Source: Flaccisagitta enflata (lineage: Eukaryota > Chaetognatha > Sagittoidea > Aphragmophora). Taken from it: 64,000 bases of DNA. The DNA is taken from the NCBI GenBank assembly GCA_965153355.1, contig OZ231128.1:12090001-12154000 (forward strand), given 5' to 3'. The position numbers and the translations under genes were made by a program. Below are positions 1 to 11,526 of the stretch, piece by piece. The notes beneath the pieces were generated by a model. That model ran no database searches. It was not told where the DNA came from and saw only the letters and a list, made by a program, of their open reading frames with translations. Position 1 is the stretch's first letter. Each line of letters begins with the position of its first letter.

Positions 1-64
1 AACTAAATCCCTAACTAAATCCCTTGCACACCAGTGAAAAATTGATAATTCTCTTCATTTCCAG

Positions 65-682
65 GTCTTGGGGATTCTGGAAATGCCAAGTTCTCGAAGT
101 TGTGGGAAACTAATGCAGATGTGCGGAAGAATTGCCAAGCTTTTATGGGTGAGTATTTTGATGGACATATACTTCAATTTGTTTTTCTCATCCTTGTTTC
201 TGTTTGAATAATGATTTTACTGTAATTGGTATTACCATGAATCAAAATAACTCTCTTGCTGTTGGAAAAAACTTATTGCAACTCTTACTATTGCAGTTGC
301 TGAACTGGCCAGATACGAGACAAAGGATGCAAAAGATGACAAAGATCACGATGACTACCAAAACAACGAAAGTGACGGCAACATTGATGAGGAGGAAGAG
401 AAAAAAGAAGACAAAGACAAGGATGGCCAATCCCAACTCCAATGCGAACCTTGCAACCAGTCCTTCGCTAACCGAAGTGCCCTAAGGAAGCACATGCGCG
501 ACAAACATGGGGAGGTTGATCCTTGGCCATGCAAAGACCCAAACTGCAATTACACTAACCGAGACAAAGGGCGTATGAACTATCACATAAAGCAAAAACA
601 TGCTGCAACCATTTCTCCTTATCCCAAGACCCTGAAGCGCTTTGCTTTGGCTAGCTATTTGAAAGACAAAAAGCTTGTATGA
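65..682 (+). CDS. C2H2 zinc-finger protein, 3' exons (partial gene)
   Basis: Two exons, 65-148 and 297-682, joined by a GT-AG intron; the gene starts left of the window. The first exon follows TTTCCAG and ends before GTGAGT; the second follows TTGCAG. Read through, they give an acidic Lys/Asp/Glu-rich stretch followed by two C2H2-type fingers. The first has C-x2-C, 12 residues, then H-x4-H. The second has C-x4-C, 12 residues, then H-x4-H (CKDPNC ... HIKQKH). A short basic tail ends at TGA 680-682. Such fingers bind nucleic acid or protein, and the target cannot be read here. The gene lies 1.8 kb upstream of the OTU/recombinase gene on the same strand. It could be an independent host gene or the first gene of the same mobile element. 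Confidence 0.75.
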
Positions 683-879
683 ATCATTTTTGGATAGGAC
701 TGGTTTTGTCCAGACACTTGTGTACACATGGCAGTGATTATTTCCATAATGGCATTTACCTTTTTTGAGTTTATTTTTTCTCTTATTCAAATGAACATTA
801 GGCCAATCAAATAGTGTTTTTCAGCTTCCCTTGGATTCCTAGGTCATTTTATTTCATGTCATCTTTAATCTCAACAACT

Positions 880-2165
880 GCCTGGTTCCCTATTCCTTAC
901 AAATCTTCCCCATTTTAAGTGATAACACTGATCCCAACTGCTTCCTTAGCCCATTCATCCTTTTATGCCAACTGCTGCCTGAATCCTGACTTTTTTTTTT
1001 TTTTTTTTGCTGCTTTAAACTGCCTCAAATCCTTGTCCTCATTTTTCCCCAGGACTTCCTGAAACGTCTCCCTCTCCTTTCTCCCAACTGCTGCCTCATA
1101 TCACTTTTGATTTTACATTCAATTGCTCCCTTCATCCTTCCTTATGCCCACTGCTGCCTGATCCCCTTGTCCTTTCTTACCCCAACTGCCGCCAGAACCC
1201 CACCCTTGTCCTTTCTTACCCCAACTGCTGCCTGATACCCTTGTCCTTTCTTACCCCAACTGCTGCCTGATACCCTTGTCCTTTCTTACCCCAACTGCTG
1301 CCTGATACCCTTGTCCTTTCTTACCCCAACTGCTGCCTGATTCCCTTGTCCTTTCTTACCCCAACTGCTGCCTGATTCCCTTGTCCTTTCTTACCCCAAC
1401 TGCTGCCTGATACCCTTGTCCTTTCTTACCCCAACTGCTGCCTGATCCCATTGTCCTCTTTTTAACCCTTTTGCTGTCTAATAACCTTGTCCTCATTCAT
1501 CCCAACTGCTTCCTATTCCTTTAGTCCTCATTTATCCCCACTGCTTCCTATTCCTTTAGTCCTCATTTATCCCCACTGCCTTACCCCCTGTTCTCTTATA
1601 TCCCTACTGCTGCCTAATGCCCCAATCCTCTGTTCTCTTACATCCTCACTGCTGCCTTACCCCCTGTCTGCTTTCATACCAATTGCTGCCTATTCCCCTT
1701 GTTCTCTATCCCCTCATCCTACCATATCCTAGCTGCTGCCTAAAATTCCCTTATCCCTCCATATCCCTACTTCTGCTAAATCCCCTTATCCTTTTTATCC
1801 CAATTGCTGCCTAATCCCTTGCCCTCTTTAATCCAAACTGCTTCCTTTTCCCTTGCCCTCCTTTATCCAATTGCTGCCTTATCCCCTAATCCCATAACCT
1901 AATTGCTGCCTAGATTTTGTTATCCTGTCCCTAATTCCAACTAATGCCTAATTCTTATTATGCTACCTCTATTGAACCTAAACCCTAGTTCTATCTAATC
2001 CCAGCTGCTGCCTTATAGCCCTTATCCTTCTACATCCCAATTGCTGCCTACTGCTGTGTTAATCAATCCTCCCTTTACTGTCACTTCATTTCTCTTGTCC
2101 CACTTCTAACTGCTGTCTGAAATCCCACCCTCTTTATTCCTAACTCAGATTATATTTCTTTTTCC
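880..2165. repeat. 35-bp minisatellite and degenerate flanks
   Basis: Tandem 35-bp unit containing CCCAACTGCTGCCTGATA and CCTTGTCCTTTCTTA. It is clean from about 1145 to 1450, with units joined head to tail and no spacers, and decays on both sides while keeping the AACTGCTGCCT core. No gene is visible. Confidence 0.85.
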
Positions 2166-2438
2166 ACCATCATCCTATTGGCTACTCAACGTTGAGTGAG
2201 ATTCTTGTGCAGAAAGTTATTTTGATCGCAAGTGGTTGTTCTTTCTTAACATATTTGTTCTTGACATATTTGTGATCAACTGCTTGTCTTCATTTCAGGC
2301 TAATTTTATCTTGATATACGTTTTATCGTGACTGATTTTATCATAACCTCAAACTTTTGACTTTGAACCAACTTTCTGGCCAACTTTTATCATCACTACT
2401 AACTTTCAACATGAAACCTGCTTGATCTCGCAATCTTT

Positions 2439-2445
2439 TATAAAA
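2439..2445 (+). promoter_or_regulatory. possible TATA box of the OTU/recombinase gene
   Basis: TATAAAA lies 39 bases before the chosen ATG at 2484, the right spacing for a start site about 30 bases downstream with a short 5' leader. It is the only TATA-like match noticed close to the start. The inference rests on sequence and distance alone. Confidence 0.35.
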
Positions 2446-2483
2446 ACTACAACCTAATATGGACCCCAGTTGATCTCGCCAAC

Positions 2484-4299
2484 ATGTCCATTCCAAAGGA
2501 GCTCGAACGCTTCTTAGCGCATCATGAAGATGACCCAGTTAACGTTTACCGCATTACTCTGCCGCCCGAAGATCCCCGCACCTACCTCCCTTCAGAACAC
2601 CCTTACATCAAACGTCTCAGTAAGTGGATAGATGTGTTTCTGATAGCTGTGTTTCTGTAGTATGTCTGATTTTGAATTTATTCTTATCAATTGTCAACCT
2701 TCAATCATACCTTTCTTTATTCCAGGAATCTCATTTGAGTCGCATGAACGGTCAAGTAATGGTGCAGATCCTGCCTTGGCTAGTTTAAGCGTCAACCTCA
2801 GTTTGGATAATGGCCCACCTCTATCTTCCGATGTCCCTGTGCGTCTTTGGGATTCTACTTCCAAGCAAGGTGTGTACAAATCAGATGATGAAAAAGAAAT
2901 GAATTTTTGCAGCAGCCATTGCAGTTCAGGAATTACTTTACCTACTGGTTGACTTTAGACATCTAAGATTGCTCTTTGGATCACTTTAGGGATGACTTTG
3001 ATGGATTTTGGGTTGACTTTTTGGTTGACTTTTTGGTTGACTTTTTGGTTGACTTTTTGGATGACTTTTTGGATGACTTTTTGGATGACTTTTTGGATGA
3101 CTTTTTGGATGACTTTTTGGATGACTTTTTGGATGACTTTTTGGATGACTTTTTGGATGACTTTTTGGATGACTTTTTGGATGACTTTTTGGATGACTTT
3201 TTGGATGACTTTTTGGATGACTTTTTGGATGACTTTTTGGATGACTTTTTGGTTGACTTTTTGGTTGACTTTTTGGTTGACTTTTTGGTTGACTTTTTAG
3301 TTGACTTTTTAGTTGACTTTTTAGTTGACTTTTTGGTTGACTTTTTGGTTGACTTTTGGGTTGACTTTTTGGTTGACTTTTTTTGCTGACTCTTGGTTCA
3401 CTTTTTGGTTGACTTTTTGGTTGACTTTTTGGTTGACTTTTTGGTTGACTTTTTTGGTTGACTTATTTGGATGACTTATTTGGATGACTTATTTGGATGA
3501 CTTATTTGGATGACTTATTTGGATGACTTTCTTGGATGAGGTTTTGGCTGATGTTTTGGCTGACATTTCGGATGACTTTTTTTGACTTTTTGGTTGATGT
3601 ATTGGTTTTGGTTTGTAAATCAACTTATTCGTCTTTTCCTGCTGCTCTTTTTTTGAAAATAAAACACATAAATGTTGATGAACTTGCTGATATGTGCTTA
3701 CTCTTTTTCAGCTGTGGATCTATGCGCAGAATTCCAACGGAAGGCCTCCCTCAAGCAAATTTCTTCTACTAGACTTCATGAAGAAACCCTCCACGTACCC
3801 CAATTTGGTTGGAAAAGGTGAGAAACAAATTTCTCTTCTGATAAGTTGTCCATTTTTTCCCTGTGCTGATTAAACCATCTAATGTTTGCTTTTGTTTTAG
3901 GTTGGAAAAGAATCCTCGTTCCTCGTCCTCCGAGATGGTTTATCGAGTGGTTCGGGTCTTCCATGATCGAATAGTGTATAGGCATCGCAACCCATTGGAA
4001 AACTGCCCCCTTAGCTGTTACAACGAGTAAGTATATACCTTGGTTATATATGATTTTGCTGGTGACACTCTAATGCTAAGGCATGCATTTTTTTAAGAAA
4101 AATGTTTTTCTCACAGTTTCGAAGGTTGGATGAAGGACCCAGAGATGAAGTAGTTGAATCCCTCTGGTGCCTTTTACAAGGTGAAGAACCATCTTGAGTC
4201 CCATCACAAGATCCCAAGGACTCACCACAACAAGTTCAATCTGCTGATCAAGAACGTCACCAAGCAACAGTTGTATGATGACATCAGGGATGATATCAG
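2484..4299 (+). pseudogene. 5' exons 1-5 of large OTU/recombinase protein (in-frame stop in exon 5)
   Basis: Five exons with GT-AG borders and compatible phases: 2484-2619, 2726-2869, 3712-3817, 3901-4026 and 4117-4299. They join in frame to the long exon that starts at 4396. The start codon is the ATG at 2484 (context AACATGTCC), which opens with MSIPKELERFLAHHEDD. The N-terminal 230 residues show no domain I recognise; they include a basic stretch in exon 4. In exon 5 the reading frame meets TAG at 4151-4153 between Lys and Leu-Asn-Pro. The coding pattern continues normally after it and splices in phase into exon 6, so this looks like a nonsense change, perhaps from AAG. The neighbouring acceptor choices I tested do not remove it. 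The intron between exons 2 and 3 holds a 12-bp satellite. Confidence 0.65.
2976..3535. repeat. 12-bp satellite inside intron 2
   Basis: About 45 head-to-tail copies of GACTTTTTGGAT or GACTTTTTGGTT, with a TTATTTGGATGAC variant at the right end. It lies wholly in the intron between 2870 and 3711. A related 13-bp satellite in the opposite orientation follows the gene at 11.5-12.2 kb. Confidence 0.9.
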
Positions 4300-4395
4300 G
4301 TAAGAATCTTATTTAACCAGTGTTTCAAGCATTATTGTACTTGATTTTCCCTGTAGTGGTCCATCATAATTTTGCAACTCTCATCTCATCCTTAG

Positions 4396-7300
4396 GATGA
4401 TCGAAAATCGTCACCTGGATATAACTCCTCCTATCCGGACCTTGTTTCCAAAATCTTACCAAGATTTGCATTTGATGTCAAAAGAGAGCTTCAGCGATGT
4501 AGTTCATGCAAAACTTCGGGGCAAGATCCAGTATCCTTATGTTCTGCCACCTAGCAAGTCCGGAAATCTAATGGTTGATTCTGAAGACCTGGACAACGGC
4601 GAGGCTGACATTACTGAGAGATCAATCTTGCCAAGTGCACCTGAACAAAGTTGCTCCAATTTGCTTGACCAGGCATCCACTTCAGAATCTCTTCAAAGAG
4701 CAAAAGAAAATGCCAATTTGCCTGTTGCTTCAAGCAGGGTTCCCCAAGTATCAAGCACTGGCTCTTCCTCTTTTCGCTTCATTCCATCATCTTCTAAAGA
4801 GTCCTCGTTCCTGCACAATTTGATGGAGCACTCCTATTGGAAGCAAACATTTGAACTGATTAAGAAGGAGAATCCCTCTGTTTCAGACATATCAAATGGG
4901 GATGAGGTTTTGGTTATTTCCAAAGCAAAGATAATTGCGCTACAAATCTCTGATGGAGAAAGAATTGTCACCTCTATCGCACTTCATGAAGAGCCAAAGC
5001 CAGTAGATTATGCCTCCTACATGAGAAGCGTAATATCGAAATTTGATATGCCTGTGTCAACCCTTCCACTGGGTCTCTCTGATGGGACGATTTCTTCTCA
5101 AAGAATTGCCAATAGTGAATTGCCCCATTCCAAATGTGTCTCTACGACTTTCACTGGAAATGCAAGTGTTGCAGTGGCACCCTCATCATCTGATGATCAA
5201 GTATCTGCTCCTGTCATTGAATCCACTCCACTGATGGTTCCTGCAGTTGCCACAGATGAAATTTTGGACACTGGTTCACATGTCAGAAATCCACATGTAG
5301 GTGTCCATGGTGAAAATCCTGTTGTGGAGACTCATTTGACCTGCAAGTCCCATCTTTCACAGAGTATAGCATTCACACCTCTAGAGATTCCTATCTCGCA
5401 ATTGGATCGTGTATCTGACACAGCAGCCATTCAACAGAACGTGATGATTGACAAGGCTATCTCATTGACTTCCGCTCCCACCTCAGTGGCAACTGATAAT
5501 CATATCTCAGTGACATCTGCTCTTTCCCCCGTTTCTACCTCAGCGACCACTGCTCTTGCGCCATGTCCTGCTCAGCACCCAGATTCTTTCTTCACTCCTT
5601 TCGACATGCCTGAAGATCTGATAAAAGATGCGGAGCTACAAAGAAAGATGACTCCAGGAATATCACAAGTCCATGCCAATCTAGGTGCAACTGGCCCAAA
5701 TTATCCAATAGCAGCAGTTGTTTCTGAAATAAATGTGATAGACCTAAGCAGTATCCATGGTGATGCAAATAGTCAGCTGTTACTTGACCAATCATCAAGA
5801 GATTTAGCAAGACCTGGATTTGTCACTTCAACACAATATCCTGCCTTGCATCTTGATTCAGCAAGAGATGCTAGAAACCTGGTGTCTACAGAAAAGTCAG
5901 CTCAAAGAGTCACCCCCAAAAGTCACCCCATACAGCCAACCGTAACAGTCATCCCAAACAGTCAACCAAAAAGGGCATCAAAGGCTCGCTCTGCATCTCA
6001 TCAAAGTTCTATTGCTCATGGGGCTGTCCATCCTCTGACTGCTATGGAGGAGATTACATCAACTTCTGGTGCTGGTCAGCAGACACAACTAGAATCTGAA
6101 CTCCAGTCCAATACTTGTTCGAAGACTCTACCTCAGATAGTGAACCCAACAACAATTGCAAGTTTCACTCCCATTTTTGGAAGTGCTGGTCCATCTGAGC
6201 ATGACGAACCTGGTTTTTCAATCAGCCAAAATGCCCTTTTGAACGCAAGAGAGACCGTATCATCTTTTCTGAAGTGGGAAAAACAAATGCTTTCCCCACC
6301 TGAACAATTGCTTGATTCCAGTCAAGTATTTTCCATTCTTTCTGTTGAAGGAATGAAGGGGAAGATCCTACCTTTTGTTTCACTTGACTGCGAGGGTGAT
6401 GGCAACTGTGGCTTTCATGCCATCACTCGCTACTTTTTTCCGTTTTGGGCTCCAGACTCTGAAATTCACGCTCAACATGTGTTTAGTCTGAAACAAGCAT
6501 CTAAGTTATTCATCACTGAAAATTTCACTCCAGAAATTGAATATGATCTGGCAAATGCTTACCCATTCTTGAAAGAACAGGGGTCAGTCAAGGAAAACTA
6601 CCGGAAGAATTTTGCAAAGCTTGAAATTTCCCATGCTGACTTCATTTGCCTTAGCCGAATTCTTTCTGTTAAATTTCTGATAATTCGTGTGCCAATCAAT
6701 GGGGAACCATCTGTATTGAGGATTCATCACGATTCTCTAAAGCCTGAAGATTTGCTTCCTATTTGGCTACTCCAGACTGGTGCCGACATCTATGCAGCGA
6801 TTCAAGGTTCCCACTACACGACCATCATTCCCATCTTCTACCTCCTTGGACACAAAGGCAAAAGAATTCCAATGACGCATGAGATTCTGAAGAAAGGAAA
6901 TTTCAAGTACGCTATGGGCCCTCATTGTTCGTTTGACAGCCTTTTCTTCAGAGGTGTAGAGGAATGCCCACCAATACCTTTGAGGAATATGCCATCAACT
7001 TCCAAGCAAGACTTCCTCATTGAGGAGTTTATGAGAACTCAGGTTTCTTCCTCAACAGGATCTACCAACCAGGTTGTGAGGCAGCCTGTCAGTGATGTGG
7101 CAGAGGTCCCTGCATCAGTTCAAGCAGCTCCTGAGGTGGGGCAGTATGCAAATGATACAACAAGTGAACCAACTGCCACTACGGAGGAGCAGGATGATGT
7201 TGAACCAGTGAATAAGAGATCAAGAAAATCTGCTGAGAAGTCAAGCGGCAACTCAACCAAAAGCTCAACCAAAAACTCAACCAAAAAGTCACCTAAAGAG

Positions 7301-7471
7301 CCACCCAAAGAGTCCCTTGAAAAGTCCCTCGAAAAGTCACCCGAAGAGTCCCTCGAAAAGTCACCCAAAGAGTCCCTTGAAAAGCAGCTCCTGAGGTGGG
7401 GCAGTATGCAAATGATACAACAAGTGAACCAACTGCCACTACGGAGGAGCAGGATGATGTTGAACCAGTGA
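4396..7471 (+). CDS. OTU-family cysteine protease exon of the large OTU/recombinase protein
   Basis: The main exon follows CCTTAG and reads open for about 1,000 codons. A Ser/Thr-rich, low-complexity N-terminal half leads to an OTU domain at about 6380-6850. GDGNCGFHAI carries the catalytic Asp and Cys (Cys codon 6407-6409), and GSHYTTI carries the catalytic His (6812-6814). The spacing of about 135 residues fits OTU peptidases, which usually remove ubiquitin or related modifiers, and OTU domains are recurrent in animal Helitrons and other large transposons. After it comes a Lys/Ser/Pro/Glu-rich segment with KSPKE/LEKSPEES repeats. The reading frame ends at 7471 only because a 260-bp tandem duplication begins at about 7384 and shifts the frame; similar protein resumes in the original frame at 7565. 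The catalytic residues are intact, so the domain itself does not look decayed. Confidence 0.8.
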
Positions 7472-7620
7472 ATAAGAAATCAAGAAAATCTGCTGAGAAG
7501 TCAAGCGGCAACTCAACCAAAAACTCAACTAAAAAGTCACCTAAAGAGCCACCCAAAGAGTCCCTTGAAAAGTCACCTCGAAAAGTCACCCGAAGAGTCC
7601 CTCGAAAACTCACCCAAAAA
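7124..7620 (+). repeat. 260-bp frameshifting tandem duplication in the coding exon
   Basis: The sequence starting AGCAGCTCCTGAGGTGGGGC at 7124 recurs at 7384, an offset of 260 bases (2 modulo 3). The copies are nearly identical apart from a missing 12-base unit and one extra base at about 7582 in the second copy (GTCACCTCG against GTCCCTCG). The extra base restores the original frame, so only the second copy is read out of phase and meets TGA at 7469-7471. Near identity points to a recent event or an assembly duplication. Confidence 0.85.
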
Positions 7621-8308
7621 GTCCTTTGAAAAGTCACCTGAAGAGTCCCTCGAAAAGTCACCCGAAAAGTCACTTGAGAAGTTGGATACCCGATTAAAAC
7701 AACAACAACCTGATGGGAATGTGTCTGTACCCTCTGGCAAACAGTTATCGGAGTCTTGTGGAACAGAGACTACAAGAGTTCTTGTCTCCCTTTTCGGGAC
7801 CTCTCCAGCTCCTTCGCCAGTTGCCACAACTATTCCTGAGACTCAAGATGTACCTTTGGCCTATAGTGCTGATGCCTGTGCCAGTTCTGCTGAGGATGTA
7901 ATCCCCTCCAGTCTTGATCCATCAACAGGCAACTTAAGAAAGAAACTGTCACGCCAAAAAGGAAAGTTCCCAAAGTCAATTAGTGACAAGCACTTCGATG
8001 GTGTAGTAACAGAGCCTGATTTGAACCCTTCTGCTTCTCAGTCATCTGAAATAGTAGACAGACCAGCGTCTAAAAGATTGAGAACAAACTGCAGCCCAGA
8101 AATGTCACCTTACAAAAAAAAGTTGAGGAGTGCACATGATAAAGAATCAAAAGACTCAGTAGACTCTATGTTGAAGTTGGTCAAACAAAGAAGTGCAATA
8201 AATGAGAAGCTGTCACCAGTATCAAGTAAGACCACTTCCTGGAGTGCTCGAATGAAGAATCTCTCCGAGTCTCAATATGAGCCTTTCACCAAAAAGTTGT
8301 CTGATGTC
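7565..8308 (+). CDS. linker segment of the OTU/recombinase protein
   Basis: This continues the frame used before 7384. It begins in the Lys/Ser/Pro/Glu repeats (LEKSPEES type) and runs through a Ser/Thr/Pro-rich, probably disordered stretch with basic clusters such as SKRLRTN and YKKKLRS that could act as nuclear signals. At 8281-8308 it reads EPFTKKLSDV and is then broken by a 1,009-bp insertion. The same residues recur at 9290-9317, where the recombinase part begins. Removing one repeat and the insert shifts the frame by exactly the one base needed to join them, so this is the middle of one protein rather than a separate gene. Confidence 0.65.
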
Positions 8309-8861
8309 CAATGCCTGGCGGGACTTGGGTCCCGAGGCCCCGACATGCCGGGACCTCACCTTGTCCCGAATTCCTGACCCGAAGGCTATCCTTGGGGGCC
8401 CCGCTCTTCCTCTCCTCCTTCCTCCCCTCTCCTTCTTCTCCTCCTTCTCCTTCTCCTTCCTCGTGATTCGTATAGACTTTTTTTCTAATTTTTTTGTAAG
8501 TTTCTCATTTTTTCACTTTTTATGTTTCATTTTAACCCTTCATTCTTTTTTTTTTTCAGTTTTTTTTTTCTTTTTGCATTTTTCTTGAATATCATATTGT
8601 TACTTTTGCTTTTCTAATTGCTTTAATTTGTTTTATATTTCATATTTTCTGTTATTGTCATTTTTTGCATCTTTTATTTTCTTTCTATTTCTTTAACTTC
8701 CTTCAAATTTATTTGCATGTACATTTCAGTGAAAAATATGAATAGATTTTTTGTTTTGTAATGATTTAACAACACATTTTAAGTTAATTGATTATTCTCC
8801 CATATGGTTAACTCTAGAATTTAAGGATCATAGAGGAAAAATCGCTGAAATGAATTAGTCT

Positions 8862-8918
<57 letters not shown>

Positions 8919-9317
8919 GGAATGATCAGGTATCGCGATTGGGGATTATCTTCACTTCCGGTCATCGACAACCAAACATCGGAACATAGGGTCTCAAACT
9001 GAATTAAAACTAAAAACAAATGAGGAACTGAAATTGCAGCACATTCTACTTTTTTTTCTATTTCAAGTTATTTGTTTCCTTTTTTTCTTTTTTTTTCATT
9101 GTCAATGATTTTCAACAGTATTTTAAAAAGAATGAAGTATATTTGTCTCAGATTTTTTGCATCATTACTTCCCAGTACCGACTCCCCATACGAGCCCCAG
9201 TACTGACCCTGCCTCGCATCGGGAGCCCCGACCTCTCGGGTATCTGGGCCCTCACCGTGCCGAGGGACCGCCACCCTGCCCATGGGGTAGCCTTTCACCA
9301 AAAAGTTGTCAGATGTC
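8281..9317. mobile_element. 1-kb insertion with 28-bp direct repeats in the OTU/recombinase gene
   Basis: GCCTTTCACCAAAAAGTTGT and the following bases at 8281-8308 recur at 9290-9317 with one mismatch in 28. Between them lie about 981 bases that break the reading frame. The insert has GC-rich ends: both contain CCCCGAC followed by GGG.CCTCACC and read as diverged direct copies. Its centre is AT-rich and noncoding with a (CT)n run at 8864-8913. A non-autonomous element that made a long target duplication is the simplest reading. It is not a plausible intron, because no GT/AG pair placed across the repeats keeps the frame. I do not recognise the family. Confidence 0.6.
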
Positions 9318-10466
9318 TCTCCTCTGGATCCTGATGCTGAAAAGTTGGTCAATTCTTTATTTTACCTAAACTTTGAAGATGAAGAATGTGATCTTACTTT
9401 CTTCTTGGAGTCTTTTAGGGATGTGAGCTCTGACAATCGATACACTGAAGCTCAGAAAAAGTATATCATGCAAGCGGGCAACAGTTTTATCAAAAAGACA
9501 GTTGGGCGATATCTTACTTATGTTTGCAAAGCCCAAGGCCTATCTATCTCAAATCCCGATGACAAAACTGCAATCCTCCATTCAGTGGAAAATTCCAAGC
9601 TTATCCAAAAGTTTCTGCTGGCCCATGCTGAAAGTGGGCGCAAGTGGGATTCTACCAAATATTATTTGTCGTGCCTTGAGAAGTTCCATCAGTTTTTGAT
9701 TAAATGTGGAGAACCTCTTTCAGCCAATGCCTTTGACCAAATCAAGGCAGATTTTCGATTAAACTTCCACCCTCTTAAACAGCACAATACTGATCGTTTG
9801 CATCAGAAAAATTTGCAAAATGTGGATATGATCGAAAACCTCCCATTGGAGGATTATGTTTTCTTGACAAACAGTGATGAGATCCAAACTGTTGGAAGGA
9901 AGTGGCGTTCTTTTGACTTTGCGAAGGCACCCCTAGACGAGGTTGAAGCCCTTTTGAAACTTGTCACTGGTGTCATCTACCTTGTGTATGTCTCATACAA
10001 TGCATCTAGTGCTAACGATTGCACCACTGTTCAGGTTAAGGAGTGGGAAAAGGCACTCAAGACATTCAAGAAGCAGCGCGACCCTGAGGTTGAGTTTCTC
10101 ACTATCAAGGGCTACTTGGAGAAAAAAAATTCCTTCACCGGTGGCAAGAAACGTCCAGCACTTAGGCCTACAGTCAACTGGCCAGTCGAATTTATTGAAC
10201 TCGTTGAAGGTTACATACAAGGGCTGAAACAGTTTCACGACAGGCTTCAACTTAATGGCAAAGAGGTGAACAGACAAGCATTTTTTACAAACATGGAAGG
10301 CCAAAAAGCATCAGGCAATGAGCTGAAAAAGTATCGCCGAGCGGCATGTGAAGCTTTTTGCATCGAATTCAGTCCAAGGCTTTGGAGACAGTATGTGGAG
10401 TCCTCAACCAGACAAACATTTGAGGAGGCATGCACAACCAATCTCACTGCAAAAAAAAAGATATGA
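9290..10466 (+). CDS. tyrosine-recombinase-like domain, N-terminal part
   Basis: About 390 residues in the frame that continues FTKKLSDV. Residues from about 9420 to 9720 form two helical blocks (AGNSFIKKTVGRYLTYV; KYYLSCLEKFHQFL) that resemble the SAM-like core-binding region of tyrosine recombinases, where the enzyme clamps DNA. A charged region rich in Lys and Arg follows. The frame ends at TGA 10464-10466 just after a run of nine A (10451-10459). With ten A the protein would run on into the AHMDHT motif, so one A appears to be missing. The first ATG of this frame lies well inside the domain, which supports reading it as an internal part of a longer protein. Distant similarity only; no family member was matched by search. 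Confidence 0.6.
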
Positions 10467-11053
10467 CAAATGTCTCAGCTCACATGGATCACACCGTAGG
10501 AACGGCCATCCGGCATTATCGCAAGGAAACTGATGTATGTGCCCAAACCACAGGAAAAGTTGTCAAAGGCAAGTACAACTCAAGGATTCGCAAAAGAAAT
10601 GACAAAGCCGAATGCTCTGAAGATGAAGATGCTCCTTCTGAGGCTGTGGATGGAGGCTCTCCAAGCTATGAAGAAAGTGGAGTTTGGAGTCGAGAGGATT
10701 TTCGACCTTCAAAAAGATCAAAGCGCAAAGACTTCTCTAAAAGGTTGGATGATTTTCTGCTTCCAAGAAATGCCCGGCGTGCGAAGGAAACTGAAGCAAA
10801 CAAGAAGAAAGATTGTGAAAAGTTCAATGTTTTGTACGAATCTCCGGAGGAAGATGAATCGGCCAAAGAGCGAGCAGTGCGAAGAACCAGAATTTGGAGG
10901 CGACTGCAAAAGGCCAAAGCAGATGCAGGTCGGGAGGAAGAAGATGCAGAGGAAGCAAACGCAAAGGATGGTAAAGCGCAAGTAGCAAACGAAGAGGAGA
11001 TGGTTTCCAATGCGGCGGAAGTTGACATTTTGAACTTATACCCGGATCTTTAA
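10460..11053 (+). CDS. tyrosine-recombinase-like C-terminal motif and charged tail
   Basis: This continues the recombinase in the frame entered after the A9 run. It reads SAHMDHTVGTAIRHYRK, which matches the closing signature of tyrosine recombinases: His-x2-Gly/His, a Thr-Ala turn and the Tyr that attacks DNA, as in LGHS...TxxxY. About 170 residues of strongly charged tail follow, with KRSKRKDFSKR and RRTRIWRRLQKAKAD as likely nuclear or DNA-binding basic patches, ending at TAA 11051-11053. The upstream catalytic Arg and Lys could not be placed with confidence. A domesticated or inactive recombinase fold is possible. Confidence 0.55.
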   Translation, partial: DMTNVSAHMDHTVGTAIRHYRKETDVCAQTTGKVVKGKYNSRIRKRNDKAECSEDEDAPSEAVDGGSPSYEESGVWSREDFRPSKRSKRKDFSKRLDDFLLPRNARRAKETEANKKKDCEKFNVLYESPEEDESAKERAVRRTRIWRRLQKAKADAGREEEDAEEANAKDGKAQVANEEEMVSNAAEVDILNLYPDL

Positions 11054-11526
11054 ATGCTCAAGCACATTATTGTCAAAAACACTGGCGCCGAACTCATTGC
11101 CCCATGCATATGTCAAGTCTGAGCGCTGTTCTGTCCAAAACTTTACTTCAATTATGTAAATTGTGAAGTGAAATTGTTAATCCTTCACCATAAACCTCAT
11201 GTGATATGGTCAGCATTTGTCAGTGATACCCTCCCAAAATTTAGGAATGCCAGTCTTACTTCTTTCTTATACATTTCGTTCTTGAGATTAATGATAGAGC
11301 ATTCCTGTTCTGTGTTTTTAAAAGTTTTAACTTTTCTTTATTTATACCATCTTTTTCTTTGTTTTCCTTCTTTGGTCTATTTACATGGTCTCACTTTTTT
11401 TTGTTTTCTACATGGAAAGGTACAAGGGAAGGTGGGAAGCAGAAGTATAAGGTCCTGTTATGAGTAGTTGAACATTTTCCCTTTTTACTTTTTTATAAGT
11501 CATCACACAGTTTTCACACAATTATC
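11054..11526. other. 3' flank of the OTU/recombinase gene
   Basis: AT-rich sequence without a coding exon that I can support. It should hold the 3' UTR; no clear AATAAA signal was found. Confidence 0.4.

Noticed and set aside
1140-1450. CRISPR-like regular 35-bp repeats
   Set aside because: Units are contiguous with no unique spacers, and the DNA is clearly eukaryotic.
8281-9317. The 1-kb interruption as an intron
   Set aside because: No GT/AG pair placed at matching positions of the direct repeats keeps the reading frame.
9068-9352. Minus-strand 94-residue frame across the insert end
   Set aside because: Spans the insertion boundary and the recombinase coding strand; composition is that of GC-rich noncoding DNA.
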